A stretch of 64,000 bases of DNA from Aliivibrio wodanis (GTDB taxonomy: Bacteria > Pseudomonadota > Gammaproteobacteria > Enterobacterales > Vibrionaceae). This document shows positions 47,731-56,591 of this stretch, piece by piece. The translations under genes and the position numbers were made by a program. The stretch covers positions 1,612,001 through 1,676,000 of the forward strand of contig LN554846.1 of NCBI GenBank assembly GCA_000953695.1, in the 5' to 3' direction. The notes beneath the pieces were generated by a model that was given only the letters and a program-made list of their open reading frames with translations, did not search any database and was not told the DNA's origin. Each line of letters begins with the position of its first letter. The stretch's first letter is position 1.

Positions 47731-48021
47731 TTATTCGACTAAATTATAGCTAAACTCGATTCCGCCACTTAATCGCGAATTATCTTGTCTTGTTAAATAA
47801 TATTTCTCCACCAACCTCTTTAACAACGAACTTGCCCAGCTTGATGACAAACCACATCTATCCGCAATCTGTGACGGTGTCACCTCCTCACCTTCTTTAA
47901 TCGACTGCAGAACAATTAACTGCGTCTTACTCAATTTAAGCAGTCCAACTTGGTGTGGTACCGAACGTGCGCATTTCAATAAATTTTCTGAAATATGCTC
48001 ATTTTTGGCTAAATTTGCCAT
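47731..48021 (-). CDS. Small winged-helix (MarR-like) regulator beside the integrase
   Basis: The 96-residue protein MANLAKNEHISENLL... has a winged helix with LSKTQLIVLQSIKEG, VTPSQIADRCGLSSSWASSL as the recognition helix, and LKRLVEKYYLTRQ. I start at the ATG at 48021, with GAGGG upstream, and not at the TTG nine codons earlier. The resemblance is to MarR/phage-type regulators that bind DNA as dimers. It lies 75 bp downstream of the integrase on the same strand. That position fits a prophage control gene or excisionase-like factor, but no direct evidence shows it. Confidence 0.65.
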   Translation of the reverse strand: MANLAKNEHISENLLKCARSVPHQVGLLKLSKTQLIVLQSIKEGEEVTPSQIADRCGLSSSWASSLLKRLVEKYYLTRQDNSRLSGGIEFSYNLVE

Positions 48022-48096
48022 GATTTTACTACCCTCTGTAATTAACAATGAGAATTGAACTTTCGATTTGATTTTAATGATCTTTTAAACGATCTC

Positions 48097-49338
48097 TTAA
48101 GCAACTAGATCAGCACTAAGACAGTGGTGACAGCAATTATTTAGCCATTGATGGTAGGTATTTAAGGCTTCTTTCTTCTTCATTTCCAAATGAGTGTGAA
48201 TATACGCTTGATCGAGCTTATCTTTCGCATGGTTCAATAATGTCTCAGCAACCATGTAATCAACACCCAAATCAGCCCACACCGTTCTGGCCACCTTTCG
48301 TAAGTCATGAGCTGACCATTCTTTATTACTCACCGCTCTCACTAATTCAGACGCCCTCACTGAATGAATTGGGTGTAAATCTCGCTTGTTTAAAGGAAAT
48401 ACGTTATTGATGGCGTAGTTATGTTTTGTTTGCCACTGTTTAAACTCACTCAGTAAAGCCACCATGTCATTAGATAACGGATAAACGATCTCTTTTTTCG
48501 ATTTCGTATTCTCTTTAGGGATAACCCATCTCTTTTGTTTAAGGTTGATATGCCTCCATTTTGCAAGACGTGTTTCACCTAATCGTGTGCCATGGCAAAG
48601 CATCATTGAACAGAGAACGCGCTCAATAGGATTGGCTTTAGTGATTTTAGAAAGCAACTCTGGCACATCATCAGGCTTTAAACGTGATCCTTTTACATCA
48701 ATTCGCTTAGTGACAAAGTCCGTAAACTTCATTTCATCCATTGGGTTAAACGTTAAGTAATTAAGCTTTTTAGCTCGCGTAAAACACACTTTGAGTAATT
48801 GAAAGATGGTTCTGATATAGCTATTTGCAAAACAGGATTTCAGTAATGGTTTGATTAAAAGCTCATCCACACTTTTATGCGTTAACTCGCGAATAGGTAA
48901 GCAATGCAAATTAGACATAAGATGATTGTCTGCCATCGACTTAATGCCTGTAATACGATTTTTAGACACATTTCTAGTTTGGTACTCACGCTCTACATAC
49001 CAACACACCACTTCATCAACCGTTGAGAACAAATTACCCGATACGGGTTTTCCTGTTGTCAGCTCAACAATAAACGCATTAAGCACTTCAAATGCGCCTT
49101 TGGCGTTTAAATCTGGGTATTTACCAATACGATAGCTCTTTTGTTTGCCGTCTTTATATTCATAATAAATCCAACTTCCCTGCTCTCGATTCTGCTTAAA
49201 TCGCAGATACAACGAATAACGCTCATCTTTAAGTTGTCTTACTTGGCTGTCACGACTGTATTTCTTGATTTGAGCTTCTGATATTTTGCAGCGCACCGTT
49301 TGTGAGTACATCGCATTATTATTAAAACGAATATTCAT
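48097..49338 (-). CDS. int: Prophage tyrosine integrase
   Basis: The 413-residue site-specific recombinase has an N-terminal arm-binding region with SYRIGKYPDLNAKGAFEVL, a SAM-like core-binding domain, and a catalytic domain. Conserved residues are Arg in CHGTRLGE (about 251), His-x-x-Arg in SAHDLRK (about 343), His in LLNHAKDK and the nucleophile Tyr in DQAYIH (about 378). It would integrate and excise the prophage at an att site. Its ATG begins directly after the stop of tail gene D (TAAATG), so it may be read partly from late transcripts. The attachment sites cannot be located from this window. Confidence 0.93.
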   Translation of the reverse strand: MNIRFNNNAMYSQTVRCKISEAQIKKYSRDSQVRQLKDERYSLYLRFKQNREQGSWIYYEYKDGKQKSYRIGKYPDLNAKGAFEVLNAFIVELTTGKPVSGNLFSTVDEVVCWYVEREYQTRNVSKNRITGIKSMADNHLMSNLHCLPIRELTHKSVDELLIKPLLKSCFANSYIRTIFQLLKVCFTRAKKLNYLTFNPMDEMKFTDFVTKRIDVKGSRLKPDDVPELLSKITKANPIERVLCSMMLCHGTRLGETRLAKWRHINLKQKRWVIPKENTKSKKEIVYPLSNDMVALLSEFKQWQTKHNYAINNVFPLNKRDLHPIHSVRASELVRAVSNKEWSAHDLRKVARTVWADLGVDYMVAETLLNHAKDKLDQAYIHTHLEMKKKEALNTYHQWLNNCCHHCLSADLVA

Positions 49339-50322
49339 TTATGCTCCTGTCAATGTGGCCTGTATCGTCATACTCTTCACTTGACGGCCTTGTCCACTAA
49401 ATGTCACCGTATCTATTGAGCTGATGCCTTGGTATAACTCATCGAATGTTTTATCGAGTACAACTAACCCCTCAGCAAAAACAACAGAGTTAGCCGGCGC
49501 AACGATATTTACTTTTCTCCCTTCACGAGTGATACGCCTTAATTCAGTAAAACACGCCTGCTCTGCTTCTTCCTTACTCTTAAAATCTTTACCTAATGCT
49601 TTAAAGGGCGCATTGCCTGTATTCACTTCATTTCGATGTCCGCTATCAGTTGATAAATAAAAAGCAGACACTCCACCAAACTCTTCTCGCCCATCTAATT
49701 CAATGTCCACATTCACAAAGTTAGGGAGTTGTGGATCATTATTACTAGGCAGTGACAAAGTCAACGTTTCAATCGCTGCACCACTTGCACTAATTACTTC
49801 TCCTTTTGGAGCCATAACATAAGTCTCACTAACTGGTTTTGCGATAGCATCGTACTGCTTGGCCAATCGTCGCAAAAAAGCAGCACACCCTTCATCGGTG
49901 CGATCAATATGCTCGATTTCAATATTTTGTAATTTAGGATGCACAAAAATTGAATACCCATGAGGTAGCAAACAATCCTGCATTATTTCGGCAATACTTG
50001 CTTTATTCCAACTAGCGGATCTCTTAGCACGAAAACCAGAAGCATCAGTCACACTAAAAGGGGCAACAGAAAGCACTAAACAAACCTCTTTTGGGCTGAG
50101 TTTCGCGCTACGTTTACTGATCTGAAATGTATCTCGATGAATATCATCTAAATACACCTCATACTTTTCACCTTTAGAAGGGATCCCTGATATCCCTTCA
50201 GAAAAAAGGGACAGTGTTAAGCTGTCCCCTTCCATACCATTACCATCGATAAGTTGCCAATTTTTTAAGCAAGACAACAACATATCAGCCTGCTTTCCTT
50301 CAAGTTTAAGCATTAGCCCCAA
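49339..50322 (-). CDS. D: P2 gpD-like phage late control / baseplate hub protein
   Basis: The 327-residue protein matches the gpD (VgrG/gp27-like) fold of P2-type phages: YEVYLDDIHRDTFQISKRSAKL, SWNKASIAEIMQDCLLPHGY, and AAFLRRLAKQYDAIAKPV. It is the hub on which the spike sits. It overlaps the gene for gpX by ten bases, and the integrase follows with no gap. The P2-type ogr gene that usually comes next is missing. Confidence 0.87.
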   Translation of the reverse strand: MGLMLKLEGKQADMLLSCLKNWQLIDGNGMEGDSLTLSLFSEGISGIPSKGEKYEVYLDDIHRDTFQISKRSAKLSPKEVCLVLSVAPFSVTDASGFRAKRSASWNKASIAEIMQDCLLPHGYSIFVHPKLQNIEIEHIDRTDEGCAAFLRRLAKQYDAIAKPVSETYVMAPKGEVISASGAAIETLTLSLPSNNDPQLPNFVNVDIELDGREEFGGVSAFYLSTDSGHRNEVNTGNAPFKALGKDFKSKEEAEQACFTELRRITREGRKVNIVAPANSVVFAEGLVVLDKTFDELYQGISSIDTVTFSGQGRQVKSMTIQATLTGA

Positions 50323-50519
50323 CTCCTTGTTACGGTTTGCTTGCGAGTGCTCGTCATGTTTTTAGGAATGATAACCAAACAATCTTCTTGAAAAATATCA
50401 CGTCGAACATGAGGATTAAGATGGAAGAATTCGCGTTCTAACTCATCATCGTCCGAGCCTGTTTTTTTAAATAATAGATCAGTAATTAAATCACCAGCTC
50501 TAGCTTGTACTTTCACCAC
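50313..50519 (-). CDS. X: Phage tail protein X (LysM-like)
   Basis: This 68-residue protein, MVKVQARAGDLITDLLFKKT..., with VRRDIFQEDCLVIIPKN, has the LysM-like fold and length of P2 gpX. It starts with GTG inside the U gene end (overlap 20 bases) and overlaps D. It is probably a small baseplate or tail-end component. Confidence 0.75.
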   Translation of the reverse strand: MVKVQARAGDLITDLLFKKTGSDDDELEREFFHLNPHVRRDIFQEDCLVIIPKNMTSTRKQTVTRSWG

Positions 50520-50880
50520 GCTTCTCCAAGAATTGAATATTTACCTCTGTTTTCATCGCCGCCCCATTATGAATAAGCTCACTTTTGATCTCTTCAATTT
50601 GAGAAATAGTCCAGCGGCCTAAATTCCATCCGTCTCCGTCACTTATCTGTTGTGGTACTTTCAATAACTCACGCAATAGAGTGACCGAATCGGAAGCAGT
50701 GGAGCGCGTCCAAGTTGCTGATACGGAGATCTTACTGAGTGCAGACCCTGTCGGCTCTGAATCAGCATTATCAATTAGTGCCGTTTCAGAATAAGACCCA
50801 TAATCTGTACGAGAAAAACGAGAAATTGGAGTTCTGTTTTGAACAGAAAACACCACATCACCAACCACTAAATGGTACAT
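50500..50880 (-). CDS. U: Phage tail terminator-like protein U
   Basis: The 126-residue protein MYHLVVGDVVFSVQNRTPIS... resembles P2 gpU, with ISRFSRTDYGSYSETALIDN and LRELLKVPQQISDGDGWNLG. gpU ends tail-tube polymerisation in P2-type phages. The order T-U-X-D supports the call. Confidence 0.82.
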   Translation of the reverse strand: MYHLVVGDVVFSVQNRTPISRFSRTDYGSYSETALIDNADSEPTGSALSKISVSATWTRSTASDSVTLLRELLKVPQQISDGDGWNLGRWTISQIEEIKSELIHNGAAMKTEVNIQFLEKRGESTS

Positions 50881-50890
50881 AAACCCTCTT

Positions 50891-53734
50891 TTAAGTATCG
50901 ATATAAGAAACAGAAAGTGAATCTTCCATCGATAACCCTGTCATTTGAAATGAACGCTCAAGCGCTTGTTGAACCTTAAGGGACACCAATTGAGATAATT
51001 TCTCTTCATCCATATTTGGCGTCGCCACTATTTGAAATTGCATAGAAGGAAGTGATTGCGCCGCTTTCTGTTTCTCTTCCTTATATTTATTCTCTGCCAA
51101 CTTAGTTTCAACTTGCTCAGGAGGCATTAACTTATTAGGTATTGGCGTTACTTTATTTCCTACCCATTCTCCTAAACTTTCACCAATAAAATCACCTGCT
51201 AATGAACCGACTAACCCACCTACGACAGTACCAACACCAGGTAAAATTGCCGTACCAATCGCAGCCCCCAAACTTGCTCCTCCCATACCTCCCAATAAAC
51301 CGCCGCCTTCAGTAATGGCTTCTTTAGTCTCACCTTCAGCAAGCGCAGTCGCAATATTGCCTGCAGAAATAGCCATTGATAGAGGCCTTAACAGCTTATT
51401 TAAGCCTGCTTTTCCTGCGCCTTCCGCTACATCACCACCGATATCCATAACATCTTGAGCAGCAGACATCATTGGCATCATCGCCAATCCTCCACCGACT
51501 AGAGATAAGGGGACTGCGCCATTGTTTGAGCGCATTACATTGGATGCCGCACTATAAGCTCTAGAACTAGAGCCAGTAACAGTATTGCTTACAATATGAC
51601 GAGCAGAGTTCATTTTGTTACTTGTCGAGGAAAATACACGTTGACCTAAATTAAGAGCTCTCGCTAATGGATTACGGCTTCGACGTTTTGATCTTCTAGA
51701 TGCGTGTCTTTTTGATTTACCAGATTGAGAACCAGTATAAGAACCAGAACGGCTCCCTTTCTTATGGTCTTTTATATTGTAAAGTGCATCACCTAGCTGG
51801 CGAAATTGACGAGTTGCATATCTAGCAGCCTTAGCACTGGATGTGGTTTCACGATCGAGCCCATGTCGAAGTAATTTTGCTTTATCAATCGAATTACCAA
51901 ACACTAACGAGGCCGCTTTACCTGCCATTAATGCCGCTTTAAGTGCAATAAATCCTGTAACACCAATAGCAACAGCCGATGTCACCCCCTCATTAGCTTC
52001 AGCAAAATCGCCTAACCACATGATGGCATTACCTAAAGGTTCAAGTACCGAATTTAGAGCAGGCAACAACGCATTTCCAAAAATAACACTCAAGCGTGTA
52101 ATTTTATTAATAAAACTATCTATACCATTCTCAGTAGTAGAGATACGGCTGGAGAACTCATTTTGTAGACTCTCAACATGAACCGACTGCTCTTTATTTG
52201 CTAAACCTAACGCTTCTTTAAGCAGGCCCATATTGCCAGCCAGAGAAGAAACAGCACCTTTAGCTTCTTCACCAAAAATCTGACTAATTAACGCCCCTTG
52301 CTCTTCAAGAGGTGCATCCGTGATCGCATTAAGAACCTCAATCAGTGTACCTGAGGCGTCAGACTGCATGGACGCAGAAAGTTGCTCAGCATTAAATCCA
52401 ATACTAGAAAATGCTTTTTTTTGACCTCCTGTTGCAGCAGCTCCAGAGGTTAAACGTCCAGATATATTCTTTAAGGCTGTTGCTGCTCTCTCTTCATTCA
52501 TCCCAGTAGCAAGCATTGACGCTGCCAATGCACTAGATTCATTCACATTAAACCCAGCCATTTTCGCACTTGCCCCTTCACGGGTCATAACACCAGCAAT
52601 ATCACCGGCTTTGGCATTCATATTGCTTGAAAGGTAATTGGCAGTACCGGCTAATCCAATAGCACCTTTGTGGTCAAGACCTAAAGCCGCTTTAAAAGTC
52701 GCTAATGTTTCCCCTGCTTGTCCTGCGTCCATATCAAAAGCCACACCCATAGCGGCAGAATCTAAAACGAATGATTTCAATTCATTAAGATCTTTAATGC
52801 CACTTTGGCCACCAGCCGCCAACATGTTATTAATATCATTTGCAGAAAGACCGCCACCTTCTTTAGACGCGGATGTATGCAAAGACCAAGAACGTAATTG
52901 AGTTGCTTCTTCTGCAGACATATTTACGACTTTTTTAACATCAGCAAAGGACGATTCATTTTTCACGGCTGACCAGACACTTGCACCAATAGGAGCCGCT
53001 TGCATCGCTAACGTTGTTGCCTCACCACCAAGCTCACTCAACTTTCCACTTCGAGCACTCATTCTGTCGGTAATGGCTTTACGTTGTTTTAGGTGTTCGT
53101 TTTGTTTCGCTATAGCTGCCGTAGTTTCTTTTGATTGCTGCTCTAGCTTACGTTGTGCATTAGCTAAACGAGTGGTATCAACGCCTGCTTGTTTCAGCTC
53201 ACTGCCTAACTTACGAAGTTTATCGGTTTGTTTTTCTTGCTTATCATTTAAGTTAGTTACTCGTTTAGAAGCTTGCTTATATGCTTGATTCAATTCAGAA
53301 GTACGAACTTTACCTTCTGACATTTCAATATTCAGCGCATTCATGCGATTTTTAGCCGCATCTAATTTATTCTTTAGCTGTGGAACGGCCTCACCGGAGG
53401 CTTTTTTAAATTGAGCATTCAGCGTTTCAATTTCTTTCTCTGTCGCTTTATATTCAACTCTTAGTTGTCGAGTATGTTTGTTATGATCAGCTTGCTCTTT
53501 AGATAAACTCTGAATATCTGCCTCAGCTGTTTGATACTGCTTTCTAAGCCGTTGCATTGATGTGATTGCAGACTGATAGCCATTTACTTTTTTTAGATCT
53601 TTATTAACATGAATAATTTCATCGCGCTGCTCAGCAATTGCAGCTGTCAAACGTTCAGTTGCCGTTGTACTTGAAAGAATATCTTTCGTTCCCTTAACGA
53701 CTGTATCGAGAACTAAACTAATTTTTTCAGACAT
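50891..53734 (-). CDS. T: Phage tail tape measure protein
   Basis: The 947-residue protein has a long N-terminal coiled coil (residues 30-215, with KQADHNKHTRQLRVEYKATE-type heptads). A phage TMP core at about 240-560 includes SALAASMLATGMNEERAATAL and LISQIFGEEAKGAVSSL. Hydrophobic segments (ALPTVGGLVGSLAGDFIGES-like, about 850) follow. This is the gpT family ruler that sets tail length. Its ATG overlaps the end of the frameshifted E' frame, as in P2. The tail would be roughly 140 nm if the usual length per residue holds. Confidence 0.93.
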   Translation of the reverse strand: MSEKISLVLDTVVKGTKDILSSTTATERLTAAIAEQRDEIIHVNKDLKKVNGYQSAITSMQRLRKQYQTAEADIQSLSKEQADHNKHTRQLRVEYKATEKEIETLNAQFKKASGEAVPQLKNKLDAAKNRMNALNIEMSEGKVRTSELNQAYKQASKRVTNLNDKQEKQTDKLRKLGSELKQAGVDTTRLANAQRKLEQQSKETTAAIAKQNEHLKQRKAITDRMSARSGKLSELGGEATTLAMQAAPIGASVWSAVKNESSFADVKKVVNMSAEEATQLRSWSLHTSASKEGGGLSANDINNMLAAGGQSGIKDLNELKSFVLDSAAMGVAFDMDAGQAGETLATFKAALGLDHKGAIGLAGTANYLSSNMNAKAGDIAGVMTREGASAKMAGFNVNESSALAASMLATGMNEERAATALKNISGRLTSGAAATGGQKKAFSSIGFNAEQLSASMQSDASGTLIEVLNAITDAPLEEQGALISQIFGEEAKGAVSSLAGNMGLLKEALGLANKEQSVHVESLQNEFSSRISTTENGIDSFINKITRLSVIFGNALLPALNSVLEPLGNAIMWLGDFAEANEGVTSAVAIGVTGFIALKAALMAGKAASLVFGNSIDKAKLLRHGLDRETTSSAKAARYATRQFRQLGDALYNIKDHKKGSRSGSYTGSQSGKSKRHASRRSKRRSRNPLARALNLGQRVFSSTSNKMNSARHIVSNTVTGSSSRAYSAASNVMRSNNGAVPLSLVGGGLAMMPMMSAAQDVMDIGGDVAEGAGKAGLNKLLRPLSMAISAGNIATALAEGETKEAITEGGGLLGGMGGASLGAAIGTAILPGVGTVVGGLVGSLAGDFIGESLGEWVGNKVTPIPNKLMPPEQVETKLAENKYKEEKQKAAQSLPSMQFQIVATPNMDEEKLSQLVSLKVQQALERSFQMTGLSMEDSLSVSYIDT

Positions 53735-54559
53735 CTTTTACCCCAAGCTTTTTTAGTATGAGGTTATAACGATGTATCGCCACATCTTGAGGCCACTGAC
53801 GAAGTTCCTCTTCTGATGTATTTCGATACATGGGGATATAATCGATTAACGCTTCAACATCTTCAGCAGAAAGAATGCCGCCGATGGTTAAAAAAAAGCA
53901 CCCACCTGCGGTTTTAGCGCCAAATAATCATTCGTTGAAAGATATTCAAAATCTCGTTGTTCTAATCCAGTAACAACACGGAACATAAAGTCTTCACGCT
54001 CTTCATCATCCGTTAATTCGGCCAGTTTTTCAGAATGAATAGTTTTGGGTACTCTAAATCGAACATGCTCAATCTTCTCACCCACTTCATTTTCAAAAGT
54101 ATGTAATAGATCGAATGAAAACGTATCTTCATCTAATATCTCACCATTTACGGCATCTGCTGGTGTCAAAATATAATGACAAACATCTTGATAAAGGTGA
54201 TGAAAATCAGGGGTTGCCAGTAAATCAAATTGCTCTTTGGTCAATTCACTACAACGTAAAATAGTCGCTTTACGTTGCTCAAAGACTTGAAGATTGGTCA
54301 TGTCCTTTTCATCAATCTTAATATGAGGTAAGTTTTTGAATTCTGTAATGGATAGTTTCATTAATCCAATCGTACGCAAAGCTACCACTTGCGCAGAAAT
54401 CAGATCCGTTTTTTCTTGTAGTCGTTTTAATTCGCTCTCCGACGTTTTGTCATTTACCGCTTTAACCTGTGCTTTTAACTGAGCAAGTTCAGCTTCTAAC
54501 ATTTTACTTTTATCACTATCATGACTAAAAAACTTAAGCACACTTTTATTATTAAGCAT
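53727..54559 (-). CDS. E: Tail assembly chaperone E and frameshift product E+E'
   Basis: The zero frame encodes 223 residues (MLNNKSVLKFFSHDSD... ending QVGAFF) and stops at TAA at 53890-53888. The message there reads GCT TTT TTT TAA, with a run of eight T (53897-53890). Slipping back one base gives TTA ACC ATC and opens 54 further codons (LTIGGILSAEDVEALIDYI... ending KKLGVKDV) up to TGA at 53729-53727, which overlaps the tape-measure ATG. P2 (E/E') and lambda (G/GT) use the same -1 frameshift upstream of the tape-measure gene. The N-terminus has an unusual coiled-coil stretch (about residues 20-60). The proteins chaperone the tape measure in tail assembly. Confidence 0.88.
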
Positions 54560-54614
54560 TGAATTTACTCCATAAAAAAACCTCCAACAGGAGGTTTGAT
54601 TATTTTAATACCAA

Positions 54615-55103
54615 CTAGATACCGACTTCTGACATCAGATCCACACCAAATACAAGACACTTCCCAGTAGTACCATTGATGTCATGAACCACAGAACCCG
54701 TGTCCGTGAGTTTATATGCTTCACAAACCCCTTCAATCGTACATTCTGGTTTTTCACCCATTTTTTTGGGGTTAGGTTTCACACTAGTCACTGTGGTATA
54801 CAAAGAATGTTCTTCCGAGTATTTTTCTCCTTGCCGTGTAGCCCCTTTTTCAGTGACATTAAACTGACCAGGCTTCATCATAAATTTACCTAGTGCTTGA
54901 GATATTGCTTTACGATCACCTCGCACTTTTACAGACCACGTCAATTTATTCAGACGAGTTACGTCTTCCATTTCTAAAAATGACCCATCCGTTGCCTGAG
55001 TTTTAAACGTGATCTCAGGCATCGAGATCTCAACAATCTCATTCATCCACGGCACACCCTCAAGTACAGCCGTAAGACGTCGAGCAATACGATCAGCCGC
55101 CAT
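54615..55103 (-). CDS. FII: Phage major tail tube protein FII
   Basis: The 162-residue protein resembles P2 gpFII: VPWMNEIVEISMPEITFKTQ, GSFLEMEDVTRLNKLTWSV and YKLTDTGSVVHDINGTTG. It forms the inner tube of a contractile tail. The gene overlaps the sheath gene by 11 bases and lies upstream of the frameshifted chaperone. The gap to the E gene is 55 bases. Confidence 0.92.
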   Translation of the reverse strand: MAADRIARRLTAVLEGVPWMNEIVEISMPEITFKTQATDGSFLEMEDVTRLNKLTWSVKVRGDRKAISQALGKFMMKPGQFNVTEKGATRQGEKYSEEHSLYTTVTSVKPNPKKMGEKPECTIEGVCEAYKLTDTGSVVHDINGTTGKCLVFGVDLMSEVGI

Positions 55104-56277
55104 TAATTACCTCCTCTAGCATTGCTGCAATTAATCCATTATCAACACTCATTTCATACACCATGTGTTCATTAGGTGAAAAACGCCCATAATCCAAACA
55201 AATAAACCAACGTCCTGATGTGTAATTTTCTACACTGTTTTTGCTTGGGTGGAGATACGCTGTAAATTTAGGAATGATATTTTCAGCAACCAGGCTTTGT
55301 CCCCAGTTGGTTAAGCGATCAATCACTTGTTGCATAAAGTCAGGAGTGAGTAATTTACCCATCAGAGGCTGAGACGTTTCTTCTAGCTTACGAGCCATTA
55401 AATCTTCAAGACCGACATGCCCAATAAATCGCCCGGTATTACAACGATTACCAATAATAGAGAATCCACCCATTCGAGTTCGAGCAATCGTCACCACACC
55501 ATGCTTGTTTAAAAAATTGGCTTGAGTAGTTTTATCATTGATAATGTATTCAACATGGCGAGACGTTTCCTCACAGTTCACACCTAAATTTTGTGGACTT
55601 TCATGGCCGTTAACAGAAGCCATCGCAGCAACTAATGCAATCGATGCCGGCATTAATACTTGCTCTCCATCGTGTTTAGTGAGGAACCAAGGATCAATAA
55701 TAGACAACTTATCCTGACCTGTGCCTTCCGCACCAAAATTAGCCGCGAATTTAGCCGCTTCCATGTCATTCAAGTTCGGGCCATCAATGATTGGGCGACA
55801 ACGTACATCACGTCCAATAAGTGATAACTTCTGGCCTAATGTAATAGAACTAAAGCCAGGGGCCGCAATAATTGTTGGCGTTTCAGCACACGATTTAGCC
55901 GTATAAATCCCTGTTTTAGCACCTGTAGAAGCATCAATGCCGCCAATGATATTCGTTTCAGTTGCACTATAGTCTGCGCCTTCTTCTTCAATTGTGACGT
56001 ACACAATCGCCTTCACATATTCAAAAAGATATTGCACAACAAGAGGCAACGTACCTGCTCGATCGCCAGTGGTATCAAGCATCATCATGGCGTGCGAATA
56101 ATCCCATAGACGAGTCGACTCACTCAACGCCATTCCTGCATGTTTATTAGGCGCGGTTCCCGTTAAATGCACAACTTGTAAAGCAAGCGGCCCCATACTT
56201 GGTTGAGGTTCAATAGTACGAACTTCAGCGCCATTCATTTCAAAATCTTGAATTGGCGTTAATGCTATTTCTGTCAT
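55093..56277 (-). CDS. FI: Phage tail sheath protein FI
   Basis: The 394-residue protein matches the P2-type sheath family: GPLALQVVHLTGTAPN, FEYVKAIVYVTIEEEGADYS, CAETPTIIAAPGFSS, RTRMGGFSIIGNRCN near the end of the middle domain and YTSGRWFICLDYGRFSPNE at the C-terminus. It contracts on infection. It directly precedes the tube gene and overlaps the small upstream gene by one base. Confidence 0.92.
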   Translation of the reverse strand: MTEIALTPIQDFEMNGAEVRTIEPQPSMGPLALQVVHLTGTAPNKHAGMALSESTRLWDYSHAMMMLDTTGDRAGTLPLVVQYLFEYVKAIVYVTIEEEGADYSATETNIIGGIDASTGAKTGIYTAKSCAETPTIIAAPGFSSITLGQKLSLIGRDVRCRPIIDGPNLNDMEAAKFAANFGAEGTGQDKLSIIDPWFLTKHDGEQVLMPASIALVAAMASVNGHESPQNLGVNCEETSRHVEYIINDKTTQANFLNKHGVVTIARTRMGGFSIIGNRCNTGRFIGHVGLEDLMARKLEETSQPLMGKLLTPDFMQQVIDRLTNWGQSLVAENIIPKFTAYLHPSKNSVENYTSGRWFICLDYGRFSPNEHMVYEMSVDNGLIAAMLEEVINGG

Positions 56278-56492
56278 TATTTGACCTCCTTCGATACAGT
56301 TAAAGTTGTGATTTCAATAGGTAATTTAGTTCCCGGTTTAGCCACCTTTCCACTAAGTAGAAGAAACGAGGCTTGCTTTGAGGAAAGCGAGATTGTTTTC
56401 TCTCTCGGATAGTGCCATTGACCATTTAAGCGAAATGGCAAGAGGATTGGATGATCCTGTTTTTTATTTTTTGTCTTAGCGTTAATCGACAT
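56277..56492 (-). CDS. Small phage protein before the sheath gene
   Basis: The 71-residue basic protein (MSINAKTKNKKQDHPILLP... with LSSKQASFLLLSGKVAKPGT) is not recognised with certainty. Mu-like phages often carry a small gene of unknown role (DUF2635) immediately before the sheath gene, and this one sits in the same place, sharing one base with the sheath start. Confidence 0.6.
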   Translation of the reverse strand: MSINAKTKNKKQDHPILLPFRLNGQWHYPREKTISLSSKQASFLLLSGKVAKPGTKLPIEITTLTVSKEVK

Positions 56493-56524
56493 AGATTAAG
56501 CTCCGTTGATTTTCTTTAGATAAG

Positions 56525-56550
56525 AAAAAACCCAGCGCAATGGCTGGGTT
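56525..56550 (-). terminator. Terminator between the fibre and sheath operons
   Basis: On the minus strand AACCCAGC pairs with GCTGGGTT and runs into six T. Confidence 0.85.
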
Positions 56551-56565
56551 CGTGGTGAAAATAGA

Positions 56566-56591
56566 TAAAAAACCTCGATAATTGAGGTTTT
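56566..56591 (-). terminator. Second terminator directly after the fibre chaperone gene
   Basis: AAAACCTC and GAGGTTTT form an eight-pair stem overlapping the stop codon of the upstream gene, with T residues after it on the minus strand. It stands in tandem with the terminator 16 bp downstream. Confidence 0.8.

Noticed and set aside
48022-48096. Prophage attachment site beside the integrase
   Set aside because: Without the right end of the prophage no repeated core can be shown, so no att site is called.
49424-49660. Plus-strand frames inside the prophage tail genes and other core genes
   Set aside because: They lack ribosome sites and are shadows of strongly supported minus-strand genes.
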